DNA of 41,953 nt from Catenulispora sp. Its GTDB lineage: Bacteria > Actinomycetota > Actinomycetes > Streptomycetales > Catenulisporaceae. The stretch's first letter is position 1. Every line of letters starts with the position of its first letter. Of this stretch, positions 1 to 9,295 are shown one piece after another. The notes below the pieces were generated by a model. That model was not told where the DNA came from and searched no databases. It was given only the letters and a program-made list of their open reading frames with translations. The stretch lies in NCBI GenBank assembly GCA_013362315.1, contig JABFWL010000091.1:1-41953 (forward strand), written 5' to 3'. Both the position numbers and the translations under genes were made by a program.

Positions 1-1
1 G

Positions 2-622
2 GACATCGAAGCCGAATCGGACACCGCGGACCGCCTGCCACCCGGCCAGCGCATGCAGCGCGGCGAGTGGCCGGTGCTGCACTACGGCCCCGTGCCCCGC
101 TTCAAGCCCGCGAGCTGGGACTTCCGGGTCACCGGCGCCACCGCCGACGGCGAGGAGGCCGTCTGGTTCCACGAGGAGTTCTCCGCGCTCCCGGCCGTGG
201 ACGTGGTCGCCGACTTCCACTGCGTCACCAAGTTCACGATGTTCGACGCCGCCTGGCGCGGCGTCGCCGCCCGCACCATCCTCGACCTCGCGCCGCCCGC
301 TCCCGAGGCGACCCACGTCACCGTGTGGGCCGAGTACGGCTACAGCGCGAACCTGCGCCTCGCCGACCTGCGGCGCGAGCACGTGCTGTTCGCCACCCAC
401 CACGACGGCGCCCCGCTCACCCCCGAGCACGGCTTCCCCCTCCGCCTGATCGTGCCGCACCTGTACGCCTGGAAGGGGCCGAAGTGGGTGCGCGGCATCG
501 AATACCTCACCGAGGACCGGCGTGGCTTCTGGGAGGAGCGCGGCTACCACAACATCGGCGACCCTTGGCGGGAGCAGCGGTACTCCTACCAGGAGGATCC
601 CGGCGACGGGCCGCCGCTGTAG
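2..622 (+). CDS. Sulfite-oxidase-like molybdopterin oxidoreductase (5' end outside window)
   Basis: The reading frame is open from the first bases of the window, so the start codon lies upstream. The residues PVLHYGPVPRF, FHCVTKFT (the Cys expected to bind the molybdenum cofactor), VWAEYGYSANL and RLIVPHLYAWKGPKWV followed by GYHNIGDPWREQRY are typical of the small cytoplasmic YuiH/sulfite-oxidase-like family of about 200 residues. An internal ATG at 53 is unlikely to be the start, because LPPGQ just before it looks like normal family sequence. The physiological substrate of this family is not known from the sequence. The gene runs toward the cobalamin operon but is separated from it by about 590 nt and is not obviously part of it. 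The stop codon lies in an 18-bp duplicated segment. Confidence 0.85.
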   Translation, partial: DIEAESDTADRLPPGQRMQRGEWPVLHYGPVPRFKPASWDFRVTGATADGEEAVWFHEEFSALPAVDVVADFHCVTKFTMFDAAWRGVAARTILDLAPPAPEATHVTVWAEYGYSANLRLADLRREHVLFATHHDGAPLTPEHGFPLRLIVPHLYAWKGPKWVRGIEYLTEDRRGFWEERGYHNIGDPWREQRYSYQEDPGDGPPL

Positions 623-649
623 CGCACCGCAACGGGCCGCCGCTGTAGC
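606..649 (+). repeat. 18-bp direct duplication spanning the stop codon
   Basis: The 18-mer acgggccgccgctgtagc occurs at 606-623 and again, identical, at 632-649. The first copy contains the TAG stop of the sulfite-oxidase-like gene; the second lies in the 3' non-coding region and carries the same TAG. Confidence 0.9.
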
Positions 650-876
650 TCACCCCGACCGTATCCGCCGCAGCACCGCTCCCCACAGCGAGCCGGGCCG
701 GGCCAGCGCACGCTCAGCGGCGCTGTGCCCATGGGTGTTGCGTTGGTCACGCCGCTCCCGCCCGGGTTCGGCCGCCGCCCCGAACGCCCCGCCTTCCAGC
801 TCGTACTCACCCAGGCCGGCCGGTCTCCGCTGTCGATCGCTCACATCCTTCATTACCCGACACATCCCCCCATCCC

Positions 877-897
877 GCCACCGGGCGCGCCGGTGGC
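877..897 (+). terminator. Hairpin between the oxidoreductase gene and the riboswitch
   Basis: Perfect 8-bp arms GCCACCGG and CCGGTGGC enclose a 5-nt loop (gcgcg), followed by ggtttga with no real T tract. It could terminate the upstream transcript, or be an outer stem of the cobalamin leader. Apart from this hairpin and the duplication, positions 650-904 hold no convincing gene or promoter. Confidence 0.35.
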
Positions 898-904
898 GGT
901 TTGA

Positions 905-1135
905 CGCCCGGTGATCGCTGCGGGATGCTGCACGCAGGACGGTCGGCAGGAATCCCGGTGCGAATCCGGAACGGTCCCGCCACTGTGATCAGGGAGCACC
1001 TCCCCGGTGAGCCGCGGAGCCTGGGCCAGCCCAGGCGGACCGGGGCCAGCAGCCAGGGCAAGCCACTGGAACGTCAGCGTTCTGGGAAGGCTGGGGAGGC
1101 GCCGCGATCTGAGAGTCAGGAGACTCCGGCCGTCC
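905..1135 (+). promoter_or_regulatory. Cobalamin riboswitch (B12 element)
   Basis: The highly conserved core is present at 948-986: aatcccggtgcgaatccgg followed by acggtcccgccactgt, the standard cobalamin riboswitch signature. The B12 box follows at about 1113-1130 (gagtcaggagactccggc). The element lies directly ahead of the cobalamin operon, whose first ribosome binding site (GAGGAG, 1196-1201) is about 65 nt further on. Binding of adenosylcobalamin is expected to reduce expression of the operon. No T-rich terminator is visible after the box, so control by masking the ribosome binding site is more likely than attenuation, but this is inference. Confidence 0.95.
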
Positions 1136-1211
1136 CCGGCGCGCCGCCCCCGCGGCGTGTCTGTGCTACCGGACCTGTCGGGCGTGGACACCCGTGAGGA
1201 GCTGATTCGGC

Positions 1212-3347
1212 GTGCCGCCGTACCCCTTCACCGCCGTGGTCGGACTCGACGACCTGCGGCTGGCCCTGGTGCTCAACGCCCTCTCCCCCGCCGTCGGCGG
1301 GGTCCTCGTCCGCGGCGAGAAGGGCACCGCCAAGTCCACGATCGTCCGGGCGCTGGCCGCGGTGCTGCCGGAGCTCGACGTCGTGCGCGGCTGCCGCTTC
1401 TCCTGCGACCCGGCCGCGCCGGACGCCGCCTGCCCGGACGGGCCGCACGGTCCGCACCTCGGCTCCGCCGCTACTGACACCGACACCTACACCTACACCG
1501 ACACCCGGCCGGCGCGGCTTGTGGAGCTGCCGGTGGGCGCCACCGAGGACCGGCTGGTCGGCTCCCTCGACCTGGAGAAGGTCCTGGCCTCCGGTGTCGC
1601 CGCCTACGAGCCGGGCCTGCTGGCGGCCGCCCACCGCGGCCTGCTCTACGTCGACGAGGTCAACCTGCTCCACGACCACCTCGTGGACCTCCTGCTCGAC
1701 GCCGCCGCGATGGGCGTCTCGCATGTCGAGCGCGAAGGCGTCTCGGTCCGGCACGCCGCGCGCTTCCTGCTGGTCGGCACTATGAACCCGGAAGAGGGCG
1801 AACTGCGCCCGCAGCTGCTCGACCGCTTCGGCCTCACCGTCGAGGTGCGCGCCAGCCGCGATCCGGCCGAACGCGCCGAGGTGGTGCGCCGGCGCCTCGC
1901 CTACGAAGCCGACCCCGAGGCCTTCGCCGCCGCCTGGGAGGCCGCCGACAAGGAGACGGCCGCCCGCATCGCCGCCGCCCGCGCGCTGCTGCCCTCGGTG
2001 ACGCTGCCCGACGAGGAACTGCTGCGCATCACCGGCATCTGCGCGGCCTTCGAGGTCGACGGGATGCGCGCCGACCTGGTGACGGCGCGCGCCGCCACCG
2101 CTCTGGCCGCCTGGGCCGGACGCACCGAGGTCGGCGCCGAGGATGTGCGCCGCGCCGCGACGCTGGCGCTGCCGCACCGGCGGCGCCGTCATCCGTTCGA
2201 CGCGCCGGGCCTCGACGAGGACCAGCTCGACGAGGCGATGCGCGATGGGAACAAGGACGAGGACCCGGATCCCGAGCCCGATCCCGATCCCGGCGGCCAG
2301 GGCGGGCCGGGTGGTTCCGGCGGTCCAGACAGCGGTTCTGACAACGGTCCGGAGAACGGCCCACAGCCGCCCTCCGGCTCCCAGCTCGAAGCATCCGGCG
2401 ACAGTCAATCCTCAGAACGGCGCGAGAGCCCCGTAGCCGGCGCGTCCCGAGAACAGAGATCCGCGACGCCGAGTGAACCCTTCAAAACGCGGCTCCTGAA
2501 GGTCGAAGGCGTCGGCACCGGTGCCGAGGGCCGCCGTTCGAAGGCCCGCTCCACCGGCGGCCGCGCGATCGGTGCGCGTCCCGGCACGCGCGGCCTCCAC
2601 CTTGTCGCGACCGTCCGCGCCGCCGCTCCGCAGCAGGTCGCACGCGGCCGCGACAAGGCCCTCATCCTGCGCTCGCAAGACCTCCGTGAGCCGATCCGCG
2701 AGGGCCGGGAAGGCAACCTCGTCTTGTTCGTTGTCGACGCTTCCGGCTCCATGGCCGCGCGCCAGCGCATGTCCGCCGTCAAGGGCGCGATACTGTCCCT
2801 TCTCCTGGACGCCTACCAGCGCCGGGACAAGGCCGGGCTGGTCACGTTCCGAGGCCGCGAGGCCTCCCTCGCCCTCCCGCCGACCTGGTCGGTCGACGCC
2901 GGCGCCGCGCACCTCACCGCTCTGCCCACCGGCGGCCGCACGCCCCTCGACGCCGGGCTCCTGCAAGCCGCCGACGTTCTGCGCGTCGAGCGCCTGCGCG
3001 ACCCGCAGCGCCGGCCGCTCGTGGTCGTCGTCACCGACGGCCGGGCGACGCAGGCCTCCCGCTCCTCAGACCCGCTCGCCGAAGCCCGCCGCGCCGCCGC
3101 TCATCTCGCCGCCTCCATCGCCGCCGTCCACGGCACAGCCATCGTCGTGGACTGCGAAACCGGCCCGGTCCGCCTCGGCCTGGCCGCCCGCCTCGCCGCC
3201 GACCTCGGTGCGCACCACCTGCAGCTCGCCGAACTCGCCGCCGACACGCTGACCGCCACGGTCCGGGACCACCGTCCCGGCTCCGACCGGAATCGCACCG
3301 ACCGGAATCGCACCGACCGCTCCACCCACGCCCGGAGGGCCGCCTGA
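1212..3347 (+). CDS. AAA+/vWA metal chelatase (cobalt/magnesium chelatase-type, fused I and D parts)
   Basis: The 711-residue protein combines an AAA+ ATPase with a von Willebrand A domain, as in the fused ChlI/ChlD-type chelatase subunit of actinobacterial cobalamin clusters. Visible motifs are Walker [10 protein letters not shown] (35-43), Walker [11 protein letters not shown] (about 144-153), an acidic Pro/Gly-rich linker (about 350-400) and the MIDAS motif DASGSM (509-514). It probably powers insertion of cobalt into hydrogenobyrinate diamide together with a CobN-type subunit, which is not present in this window. The GTG start is placed 10 nt after GAGGAG and fits the family N-terminus (PFTAVVG). 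It is the first gene behind the riboswitch. The C-terminus carries a duplicated DRNRT peptide. Its stop overlaps the next start (TGATG). Confidence 0.9.
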   Translation: MPPYPFTAVVGLDDLRLALVLNALSPAVGGVLVRGEKGTAKSTIVRALAAVLPELDVVRGCRFSCDPAAPDAACPDGPHGPHLGSAATDTDTYTYTDTRPARLVELPVGATEDRLVGSLDLEKVLASGVAAYEPGLLAAAHRGLLYVDEVNLLHDHLVDLLLDAAAMGVSHVEREGVSVRHAARFLLVGTMNPEEGELRPQLLDRFGLTVEVRASRDPAERAEVVRRRLAYEADPEAFAAAWEAADKETAARIAAARALLPSVTLPDEELLRITGICAAFEVDGMRADLVTARAATALAAWAGRTEVGAEDVRRAATLALPHRRRRHPFDAPGLDEDQLDEAMRDGNKDEDPDPEPDPDPGGQGGPGGSGGPDSGSDNGPENGPQPPSGSQLEASGDSQSSERRESPVAGASREQRSATPSEPFKTRLLKVEGVGTGAEGRRSKARSTGGRAIGARPGTRGLHLVATVRAAAPQQVARGRDKALILRSQDLREPIREGREGNLVLFVVDASGSMAARQRMSAVKGAILSLLLDAYQRRDKAGLVTFRGREASLALPPTWSVDAGAAHLTALPTGGRTPLDAGLLQAADVLRVERLRDPQRRPLVVVVTDGRATQASRSSDPLAEARRAAAHLAASIAAVHGTAIVVDCETGPVRLGLAARLAADLGAHHLQLAELAADTLTATVRDHRPGSDRNRTDRNRTDRSTHARRAA
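3285..3314 (+). repeat. Two tandem 15-bp copies at the 3' end of the chelatase gene
   Basis: gaccggaatcgcacc is repeated exactly at 3285-3299 and 3300-3314, followed by a partial third copy (gaccg). It encodes DRNRT twice in the final 25 residues, outside the vWA domain. Confidence 0.9.
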
Positions 3348-4003
3348 TGCCGCAAGGCCAACCCGCTCACGTCCCGGACGACGGCCTCACCACGCGCCAG
3401 CGCCGCAACCGCCCGCTGACGATCGTGCACACCGGTCCCGGCAAGGGGAAGTCGACCGCCGCGTTCGGGCTGGCGCTGCGCGGCTGGAACCAGGGCTGGC
3501 CGATCGGGGTGTTCCAGTTCGTGAAGTCGGCGAAGTGGCGCATCGGCGAGGAGAACGCGCTCAAGGCGCTCGGCACCCTGCACGCCGCCACCGGCCAGGG
3601 CGGTCCGGTCACCTGGCACAAGATGGGGGAGGGCTGGTCCTGGCTTCGGGGGAACGGGGGTCGCCCCCCACAATCAAACACAGCGCGTGACCTGCACAGC
3701 GATCCGGAGCTGCAAGCCGAGAACGCCCGTGCCGGCTGGGAGCGCATCAAGGAGGACCTGGCAGCCGAGACCTACCGCCTCTACATCCTCGACGAGTTCA
3801 CCTACCCGATGAAGTGGGGCTGGGTAGACGTGGAGGAGGTGGTCAAGACCCTCGCCGACCGTCCGGGCACCCAGCATGTCGTGATCACCGGCCGCGACGC
3901 CGCCCCGCAACTGCTCGCCGCCGCCGACCTGGTCACCGAGATGGCCAAGGTGAAGCACCCGATGGACGTCGGCCAGAAGGGCCAGAAGGGCATCGAGTGG
4001 TGA
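3347..4003 (+). CDS. cobO: Cob(I)yrinic acid a,c-diamide adenosyltransferase
   Basis: This enzyme attaches the adenosyl group from ATP to the cobalt of cob(I)yrinic acid a,c-diamide. The 218-residue protein begins [20 protein letters not shown], the family-specific N-terminus, and has the P-loop GPGKGKST (30-37), FQFVKSAKW, HKMGEGWSW, the block ILDEFTYPMKWGWV and the C-terminal PMDVGQKGQKGIEW. It is longer than the usual 200-207 residues because of a segment of about 14 residues after GWSW (about 100-114), which contains a GGGGG-tcg-CCCCC hairpin and codons unlike the rest of the gene. Its ATG shares one base with the preceding stop. Confidence 0.95.
   Translation: MPQGQPAHVPDDGLTTRQRRNRPLTIVHTGPGKGKSTAAFGLALRGWNQGWPIGVFQFVKSAKWRIGEENALKALGTLHAATGQGGPVTWHKMGEGWSWLRGNGGRPPQSNTARDLHSDPELQAENARAGWERIKEDLAAETYRLYILDEFTYPMKWGWVDVEEVVKTLADRPGTQHVVITGRDAAPQLLAAADLVTEMAKVKHPMDVGQKGQKGIEW
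3656..3668 (+). repeat. Small hairpin inside a cobO insertion
   Basis: GGGGG tcg CCCCC forms a perfect 5-bp stem inside the extra segment of cobO (about 3644-3688). The surrounding codons (AAC, CAA, TCA, ACA) contrast with the GC-ending codons of the gene. Confidence 0.6.
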
Positions 4004-5382
4004 GCGTGTGGGGCGCGGCGGCCCTCGCCCCGCCCCGGGTCGTGATCGCCGCCCCGGCCTCCGGCCACGGCAAGACCACCGTGGCCACCGGCATCATCAA
4101 AGCCCTGACGGACCGCGGCTTCGCCGTCGCCCCGTTCAAGGTCGGGCCGGACTACATCGACCCCGGCTACCACGCCCTCGCCGCCGGCCGCCCCGGCCGC
4201 AACCTCGATCCCTGTATGGTCGGCACCGACCGCATCGCGCCGTTGTTCGCCCACGGCGCGGCCGGCGCTGATCTGGCGGTCGTCGAAGGCGTCATGGGCC
4301 TCTACGACGGCGCGACCGGCGAGGGCGAGCTCGCCTCCACCGCACAGGTCGCCAAACTGCTGAAGGCCCCGGTCTTGTTCGTGGTCGACGCCGCCGCGCA
4401 GGGCCGCTCGATCGCCGCGCTGGTCCACGGCTTCCGGTCCTTCGACCCGGAGGTCCGGCTGGCCGGCGTGATCCTCAACCGCGTCGGCTCGGACACCCAT
4501 CGCAGCATCCTGACGGAGGCGCTGGACGAGCTCGGCCTGCCGGTGCTCGGCACGCTGCGCCGCGACGCCAAGGTCAGCGCGCCCTCCCGGCACCTCGGCC
4601 TGGTCCCGGTCGCCGAACGCCGCGCGGAGGCGGTGCAGGCCGTCGCCGCCCTCGGCGCGCTCGTCGATGACGGCGTCCGGCTGGACGAGGTCTACAGCCT
4701 GGCCCGCACCGCCCCGCCGCTGTCCACCACGGCCTGGGACGCCGCCGCCGAGGTCGGCCCCCGGCGCGGCGCCAAGCCGCGGATCGCGATCGCGTCCGGA
4801 CCGGCCTTCACCTTCTCCTACGCCGAGAACGCCGAACTGCTCACCGCCGCCGGCGCCGAACTGTGCCCCTTCGACCCGCTGCGCGACGAGGCGCTGCCCG
4901 AGTGCGTCGGCGGCCTCGTCATCGGCGGCGGCTTCCCCGAGGTGCACGCGCCCGAACTCACGGCCAACGAGGCGCTGCGCGGGTCGGTGGCCGCCTTCGC
5001 CCGCGACGGCGGCGCGATCGCGGCCGAGTGCGCCGGACTGCTGTATCTGGGCAAGAGCCTGGACGGCCTGCCGATGTGCGGTGTCCTTGATGCCGAAGCG
5101 GTGATGACCGACCGGCTCACCCTCGGCTACCGGCACGCGGTGGCCGCCGCCGAGTCGGTGCTGGCCGCCGCCGGCACCCGGGTATCAGGGCACGAATTCC
5201 ACCGGACGGCCGTCAGCCCCTCGGCCGGCTCGCCGCCGGCCTGGCACTGGCGCCGGGACGGCGGACCGGTCACCGAGGGCTTCGCCGGCGCCCGGATCCA
5301 CGCCTCCTACCTGCACCTGCACTGGGCCGGCACGCCGTCGGTCGCCCGTCGGCTGGTCGAGAGCTGCGGGGTGCGGCGATGA
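4000..5382 (+). CDS. cobB: Cobyrinate / hydrogenobyrinate a,c-diamide synthase
   Basis: Glutamine- and ATP-dependent amidation of the a and c carboxylates of the corrin ring. The N-terminal dethiobiotin-synthetase-like ATPase domain has APASGHGKTT (18-27) and FKVGPDYIDPGYH. The C-terminal class I glutamine amidotransferase domain has GGGFPEVHA and the nucleophile in AECAGLLYLG (Cys344), ending with IHASYLHLHW. GTG at 4000 gives the usual GTGA overlap with cobO and 460 residues; GTG at 4006 is an alternative. The frame stays open further upstream, but only as an overlap with cobO. Confidence 0.95.
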   Translation: MSVWGAAALAPPRVVIAAPASGHGKTTVATGIIKALTDRGFAVAPFKVGPDYIDPGYHALAAGRPGRNLDPCMVGTDRIAPLFAHGAAGADLAVVEGVMGLYDGATGEGELASTAQVAKLLKAPVLFVVDAAAQGRSIAALVHGFRSFDPEVRLAGVILNRVGSDTHRSILTEALDELGLPVLGTLRRDAKVSAPSRHLGLVPVAERRAEAVQAVAALGALVDDGVRLDEVYSLARTAPPLSTTAWDAAAEVGPRRGAKPRIAIASGPAFTFSYAENAELLTAAGAELCPFDPLRDEALPECVGGLVIGGGFPEVHAPELTANEALRGSVAAFARDGGAIAAECAGLLYLGKSLDGLPMCGVLDAEAVMTDRLTLGYRHAVAAAESVLAAAGTRVSGHEFHRTAVSPSAGSPPAWHWRRDGGPVTEGFAGARIHASYLHLHWAGTPSVARRLVESCGVRR

Positions 5383-6131
5383 CGGCCCGCCTGCTCACCG
5401 GCGTCGGCGTCGGTCCCGGCGACCCGGAACTCGTCACCGTCAAGGCCGTTCGCGTACTGCGCGAAGCAGATGTGGTCTTCGTCCCCATACTCGCCGACGG
5501 CCCCGAAGGCCCCGGCCGCGCCGAGGCCACCGTGCGCGAACACATCGACGCCGCGACCGTCCGCTCCGTGCCGTTCGCCCTGTCCGACCGGGGAGGACGC
5601 ACCGCGCAGCGACTCAACGCCTGGGACGAGGCGGCGCGCGCGGTCGTCGCCGCCTTCGAAGACGGCGCCGCCCGCATCGCGTTCGCCACCATCGGCGACC
5701 CGAACATCTACTCGACGTTCAGCTACCTCGCCCAGACGGTTCGAGCCCTGATTCCCGAGGCCGAAGTGGCCACCGTCCCCGGCATCACCGCGATGCAGGA
5801 CCTCGCCGCCCGCTCCGGAACCGTGCTCGCCGAAGGCCGCGAAGTGCTGGCCCTGTTCCCCATGACCGCCGGTCTGGCGGCCTACGAGCAGGCCCTGGCG
5901 TCCTTCGACACCGTCGTCGCCTACAAGGGCGGCCGCTTCCTGCCGGAGATGCTGGCGGTCGTCGACAAAGCCGACCGCACCGGCGAGACCGTCTTCGGCG
6001 CCGCCCTCGGCCTGCCGGAGGAGGTCGTCGGCGCCGTCGCCGAGCTGCCGGCCGAGACCGTCGCCCGGGCACCGTATCTGTCCACTGTCATCACCACCGC
6101 GCGGCGGCGCGAACGAGGGGGAGCGCTGTGA
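5379..6131 (+). CDS. cobI: Precorrin-2 C20-methyltransferase
   Basis: A 250-residue SAM-dependent uroporphyrinogen-III-methylase-fold protein. The opening LLTGVGVGPGDPELVTVKAVR and FATIGDPNIYSTFSYL with VPGITAMQDLAAR are characteristic of CobI/CbiL rather than of the C11 or C17 enzymes. It makes precorrin-3A (or the cobalt form) from precorrin-2. Start ATG overlaps the cobB stop (ATGA). Unlike in mycobacteria, it is not fused to CobJ; here CobJ is fused to CbiG. Confidence 0.95.
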   Translation: MTARLLTGVGVGPGDPELVTVKAVRVLREADVVFVPILADGPEGPGRAEATVREHIDAATVRSVPFALSDRGGRTAQRLNAWDEAARAVVAAFEDGAARIAFATIGDPNIYSTFSYLAQTVRALIPEAEVATVPGITAMQDLAARSGTVLAEGREVLALFPMTAGLAAYEQALASFDTVVAYKGGRFLPEMLAVVDKADRTGETVFGAALGLPEEVVGAVAELPAETVARAPYLSTVITTARRRERGGAL

Positions 6132-6934
6132 CCGGGAAAGTGACCTTCATCGGAGCCGGCCCGGGCGCCGCCGACCTGATCACGCTGCGGGGCGCGCGGG
6201 CGATCGCCGAGGCGGACGTCGTGATCTGGGCCGCCAGCCTGGTGCAGGAGGCGGTCCTGGAGCACGCGCGGCCGGACGCCGAGATCGTGGACTCCGCGGC
6301 GCTGCCGATGGAAGGCGTCGTCGCGATCTACGAACGCGCAGCCGGCGAAGGCCTGCGGATCGCCCGGATCCACTCCGGCGACCCGTCCCTGTGGGGCGCG
6401 GTCCAAGAGCAGCTGGACCGGTGCCGTGACCTCGGACTCGACACCGAGATCAGCCCCGGGGTGTCGGCGTTCTCGGCGGTGGCCGCGATCGCACAGCGCG
6501 AACTGACGATCCCCGAGGTCGCGCAGTCGGTGATCCTCACTCGGCTCGGCGGCGGCAAGACTCCCATGCCGGAGAAGGAATCCATCCGAGAGTTCGCCCG
6601 CCACGGCACCACGATGGCGGTGTTCCTCTCGGCCGCGCGCTCGGGCCAGCTCGCCGCCGAACTCCTCGAAGGCGGTTACGCGCCCGAGACGCCGGTCATC
6701 GTCGCCTACCGCGCGACCTGGGAGGACGAAGAGCTCGCGTACTGCACCATCGCGGACCTCGAAGAGACAGTGAAGGCGCGCAAGCTCTGGAAGCACACCC
6801 TCTTCCTGGTCGGCCCGGCGCTGGCGAGCCACGGTACCCGCTCGCACCTGTACCATCCCGGCCACTTCCACGGCTTCCGCCGCGCGGACAAGGCGGCACG
6901 CAAGGCGCTGTTGGAAAGCGTGGCAGATGTCTGA
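6128..6934 (+). CDS. cobM: Precorrin-4 / cobalt-precorrin-4 C11-methyltransferase
   Basis: A 268-residue tetrapyrrole methylase with FIGAGPGAADLITLRGA at the N-terminus, RIHSGDPSLWGAVQEQ, ISPGVSAFSAVAA and VILTRLGGGKTPMPEKE, the last being diagnostic of CobM/CbiF. It methylates C11 of precorrin-4. GTG at 6128 overlaps the cobI stop (GTGA); the 3' end overlaps cbiD by 8 nt. Confidence 0.95.
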   Translation: MTGKVTFIGAGPGAADLITLRGARAIAEADVVIWAASLVQEAVLEHARPDAEIVDSAALPMEGVVAIYERAAGEGLRIARIHSGDPSLWGAVQEQLDRCRDLGLDTEISPGVSAFSAVAAIAQRELTIPEVAQSVILTRLGGGKTPMPEKESIREFARHGTTMAVFLSAARSGQLAAELLEGGYAPETPVIVAYRATWEDEELAYCTIADLEETVKARKLWKHTLFLVGPALASHGTRSHLYHPGHFHGFRRADKAARKALLESVADV

Positions 6935-8123
6935 TCCGACGCCGCCCGATCCCGAGGTTCCCCACTTGAGGGAACCCGACCTACCCCGCACCATGAAGGT
7001 GCGCCAGAAGGCCTTGCGGCCCGGGTGGACCACGGGTGCCTGCGCGGCGGCCGCCGCCAAGGCCGCGACCGCTGCCCTGGTCACCGGCGAGCCGCAGACC
7101 TGGACCGAGATCGCGCTGCCGTCCGGGCGGCGGGTCACGTTCGCCACCGAGCGCTGCGAGCTGTCGCGGCCCGGACGCGCCGAGGCGGTCGTCGTCAAGG
7201 ACGCCGGCGACGACCCCGACGTCACCCACGGCGCCCACCTCACCGCGACCGTCTCCTGGCTGCCCGCCGGGAGCGGCCTGCGCCTGGACGGCGGCGTCGG
7301 GGTCGGCGTCGTCACCAAGCCGGGCCTGGGGCTGGAGGTCGGCGGGCCGGCGATCAACCCGGTGCCGCGCGGCATGATCGAGGCCTCGGTCGCCGAGGCG
7401 CTGGCCGACGCGCCGGAGCCGGCGGTCGCCGAGCGCGGCTTGAGCGTCGTCATCTCCGTCCCCGAGGGCGAAGTCATGGCGCGCAAGACCACCAACGCGC
7501 GCCTCGGCATCCTCGGCGGGATCTCGATCCTCGGCACCACCGGCATCGTCCGGCCCTTCTCGACCGCCGCCTGGCGGGCCAGCGTCGAGCAGGCGGTGTC
7601 GGTGCTGGCGGCCCAGGCTGCCGAGACTTCGCAGGACCCTGTTCTGGTCCTGTGCACCGGCGGCCGCACGGAGAAGGGCGCGATGGCGCTCTATCCGGAG
7701 CTGCCCGAGGTCAGCTTCGTCGAGGTCGGCGACTTCACCGGCGCGGCGATCCGGCGCTGCGTCGAACACGGCGTGCGCCGCGTGGTCTTCGTCGGCATGG
7801 CCGGCAAGCTGACCAAGCTCGGCTCCGGGGTCCTGATGACCCACTACACCCGCTCGAAGGTGGACTGCTCGCTGCTCGGCGCCATCACCCTCGCGGTAGG
7901 CGGCTCCGAGGAGCTGGCGGCCGACGTCGGCGCCGCCAACACCGCGCGGCACGGATACGAACTCTGGGACGCTGCCGGACTGCTGGGTGCGGCCGGTGAC
8001 GAACTGTGCCGGCGGGTGGCCGCCGTCCTGGAGCGCTTCGCCGCCGACGAATGTGCGGGCGCCATCCGCGCCGACGTCGTGATGGTCGACTTCAGCGGCC
8101 TGGAAGTGGTGGCCCGGTCGTGA
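6927..8123 (+). CDS. cbiD: Cobalt-precorrin-5B C1-methyltransferase
   Basis: CbiD methylates C1 of the ring in the route that uses CbiG, taking the place of CobF. The 398-residue protein has the hallmark LRPGWTTGACAAAAAKAA near the N-terminus, VKDAGDDPDVTHGA, VGVVTKPGLGLEVGGPAINPVPR, and NARLGILGGISILGTTGIV followed by FVGMAGKLTKL. The ATG at 6927 lies inside the end of cobM; about 30 non-conserved residues precede the core, so a later start (for example Met at 6993) is possible. It overlaps cobL by GTGA. Confidence 0.95.
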   Translation: MSDPTPPDPEVPHLREPDLPRTMKVRQKALRPGWTTGACAAAAAKAATAALVTGEPQTWTEIALPSGRRVTFATERCELSRPGRAEAVVVKDAGDDPDVTHGAHLTATVSWLPAGSGLRLDGGVGVGVVTKPGLGLEVGGPAINPVPRGMIEASVAEALADAPEPAVAERGLSVVISVPEGEVMARKTTNARLGILGGISILGTTGIVRPFSTAAWRASVEQAVSVLAAQAAETSQDPVLVLCTGGRTEKGAMALYPELPEVSFVEVGDFTGAAIRRCVEHGVRRVVFVGMAGKLTKLGSGVLMTHYTRSKVDCSLLGAITLAVGGSEELAADVGAANTARHGYELWDAAGLLGAAGDELCRRVAAVLERFAADECAGAIRADVVMVDFSGLEVVARS

Positions 8124-9295
8124 TCACGGTCATCGGTTTCGACGGCTCGCCGCTGCCCGCGCGCGCCCGTGCCGCTCTCGACGCGGCCGACCTCGTCGCC
8201 GGCACCGCGCGGATCCTCGACGAGCTCGACCTCGCGCCCACGGCGGTACGGCACGAACTCGTCCGGCTCGACGACCTGTTCGCCGCCATCTCCGGCCACG
8301 ACCGGGTCTGCGTTCTGGCCAGCGGTGACCCGGGATTCTTCGGGATCGTCAGAACAATGCGCGAAACGGGCCTCGACGTCGAGGTCGTGCCGGCCGTCTC
8401 GTCGGTCGCCGCCGCCTTCGCCGCGATCGGCCTGGCGTGGGACGACGCCATGGTGGTCAGCGCGCACGGCCGCGATCTGCGGCCGGTGGTCAACGCCTGC
8501 CGCGCCTTCCCGAAGGTGGCGGTGCTGACCGGCCCGCACGCCGGAGCCCGCGAGCTGGGTGCCGAGCTGCCGGACCGGACGTTCGTGGTCGCGCAGCGGC
8601 TCGGGCATGCCGATCAGAAGGTGGAGATCCTGAGCTCGCACGCGGCCGCGCACGCCGAGTTCGCCGATCCCTATGTGCTGCTGTGCCTGGACGAGTCGCG
8701 CCTGGCCTCCGAGCGCGGCTGGCTCGCCGGCTTCCAGGGCGTGCCCGGCGCCTGGGCGCTGCCCGAGGCCGAGTTCGCGCACCGCGACTCGATGATCACC
8801 AAGTCCGAGGTCCGCGCCCTCGCCCTGGCCAGGCTCGGCCCTCGGCCCGGCCGCCTGGTGTGGGACATCGGCGCCGGTTCCGGATCGGTCGGCATCGAGT
8901 GCGCGCGCTTCGGGGCGGCGGTGGTGGCGGTGGAACGCGACGCGGAGTCCGCCGATCGCATCCGCACCAACGCCGCCGCGTTGTCGGTGACCGTCGAAGT
9001 GGTGGCCGCCGACGCGCTCGACGCCCTGGACCGCCTGCCGTGTCCGGACTCCGTGTTCGTCGGCGGCGGCGGCGCCGAGGTGATCGCCGCGTGCGCCGAG
9101 ACGCCGGCGACCACGGTGGTCGTCGCCCTGGCCGCCATCGAACGCGTCCCGGACGCCATCAGCCTCCTGACGAAGGCTGGCCGCGCCGTGGACGGCGTAC
9201 TGCTCCAGTCCTCCCGCCTGTCCGCACTGCCCGGCGACACCCACCGCTTCGCCGCCGCCAATCCCGTGTTCCTGCTGTGGGGAGAACGCCCGTGA
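8120..9295 (+). CDS. cobL: Precorrin-6Y C5,15-methyltransferase (decarboxylating)
   Basis: A CbiE-CbiT fusion of about 391 residues that methylates C5 and C15 and removes the C12 acetate carboxyl. The N-terminal CbiE half has VITVIGFDG and VLASGDPGFFGIVRTM; the C-terminal CbiT half has HRDSMITKSEVRALALARL, a Rossmann SAM site VWDIGAGSGSVGIECA and a later FVGGGGAEV. The GTG at 8120 gives a GTGA overlap with cbiD; the open frame before it is antisense-free overlap with cbiD and not family-like. Confidence 0.95.
   Translation: MITVIGFDGSPLPARARAALDAADLVAGTARILDELDLAPTAVRHELVRLDDLFAAISGHDRVCVLASGDPGFFGIVRTMRETGLDVEVVPAVSSVAAAFAAIGLAWDDAMVVSAHGRDLRPVVNACRAFPKVAVLTGPHAGARELGAELPDRTFVVAQRLGHADQKVEILSSHAAAHAEFADPYVLLCLDESRLASERGWLAGFQGVPGAWALPEAEFAHRDSMITKSEVRALALARLGPRPGRLVWDIGAGSGSVGIECARFGAAVVAVERDAESADRIRTNAAALSVTVEVVAADALDALDRLPCPDSVFVGGGGAEVIAACAETPATTVVVALAAIERVPDAISLLTKAGRAVDGVLLQSSRLSALPGDTHRFAAANPVFLLWGERP

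Noticed and set aside
1116..2408. Long minus-strand open frame opposite the chelatase gene
   Set aside because: It is the low-complexity shadow of a GC-rich coding gene, rich in Gly, Val, Arg and Asp repeats, with no family-like motif. Many comparable long antisense frames occur (for example opposite cobB, cobL, tldD and the propeller gene) and all were dropped for this reason.
3814..3999. Upstream extension of cobB
   Set aside because: The extra residues come from an alternative frame of cobO; the GTGA overlap at 4000 gives the right family N-terminus.
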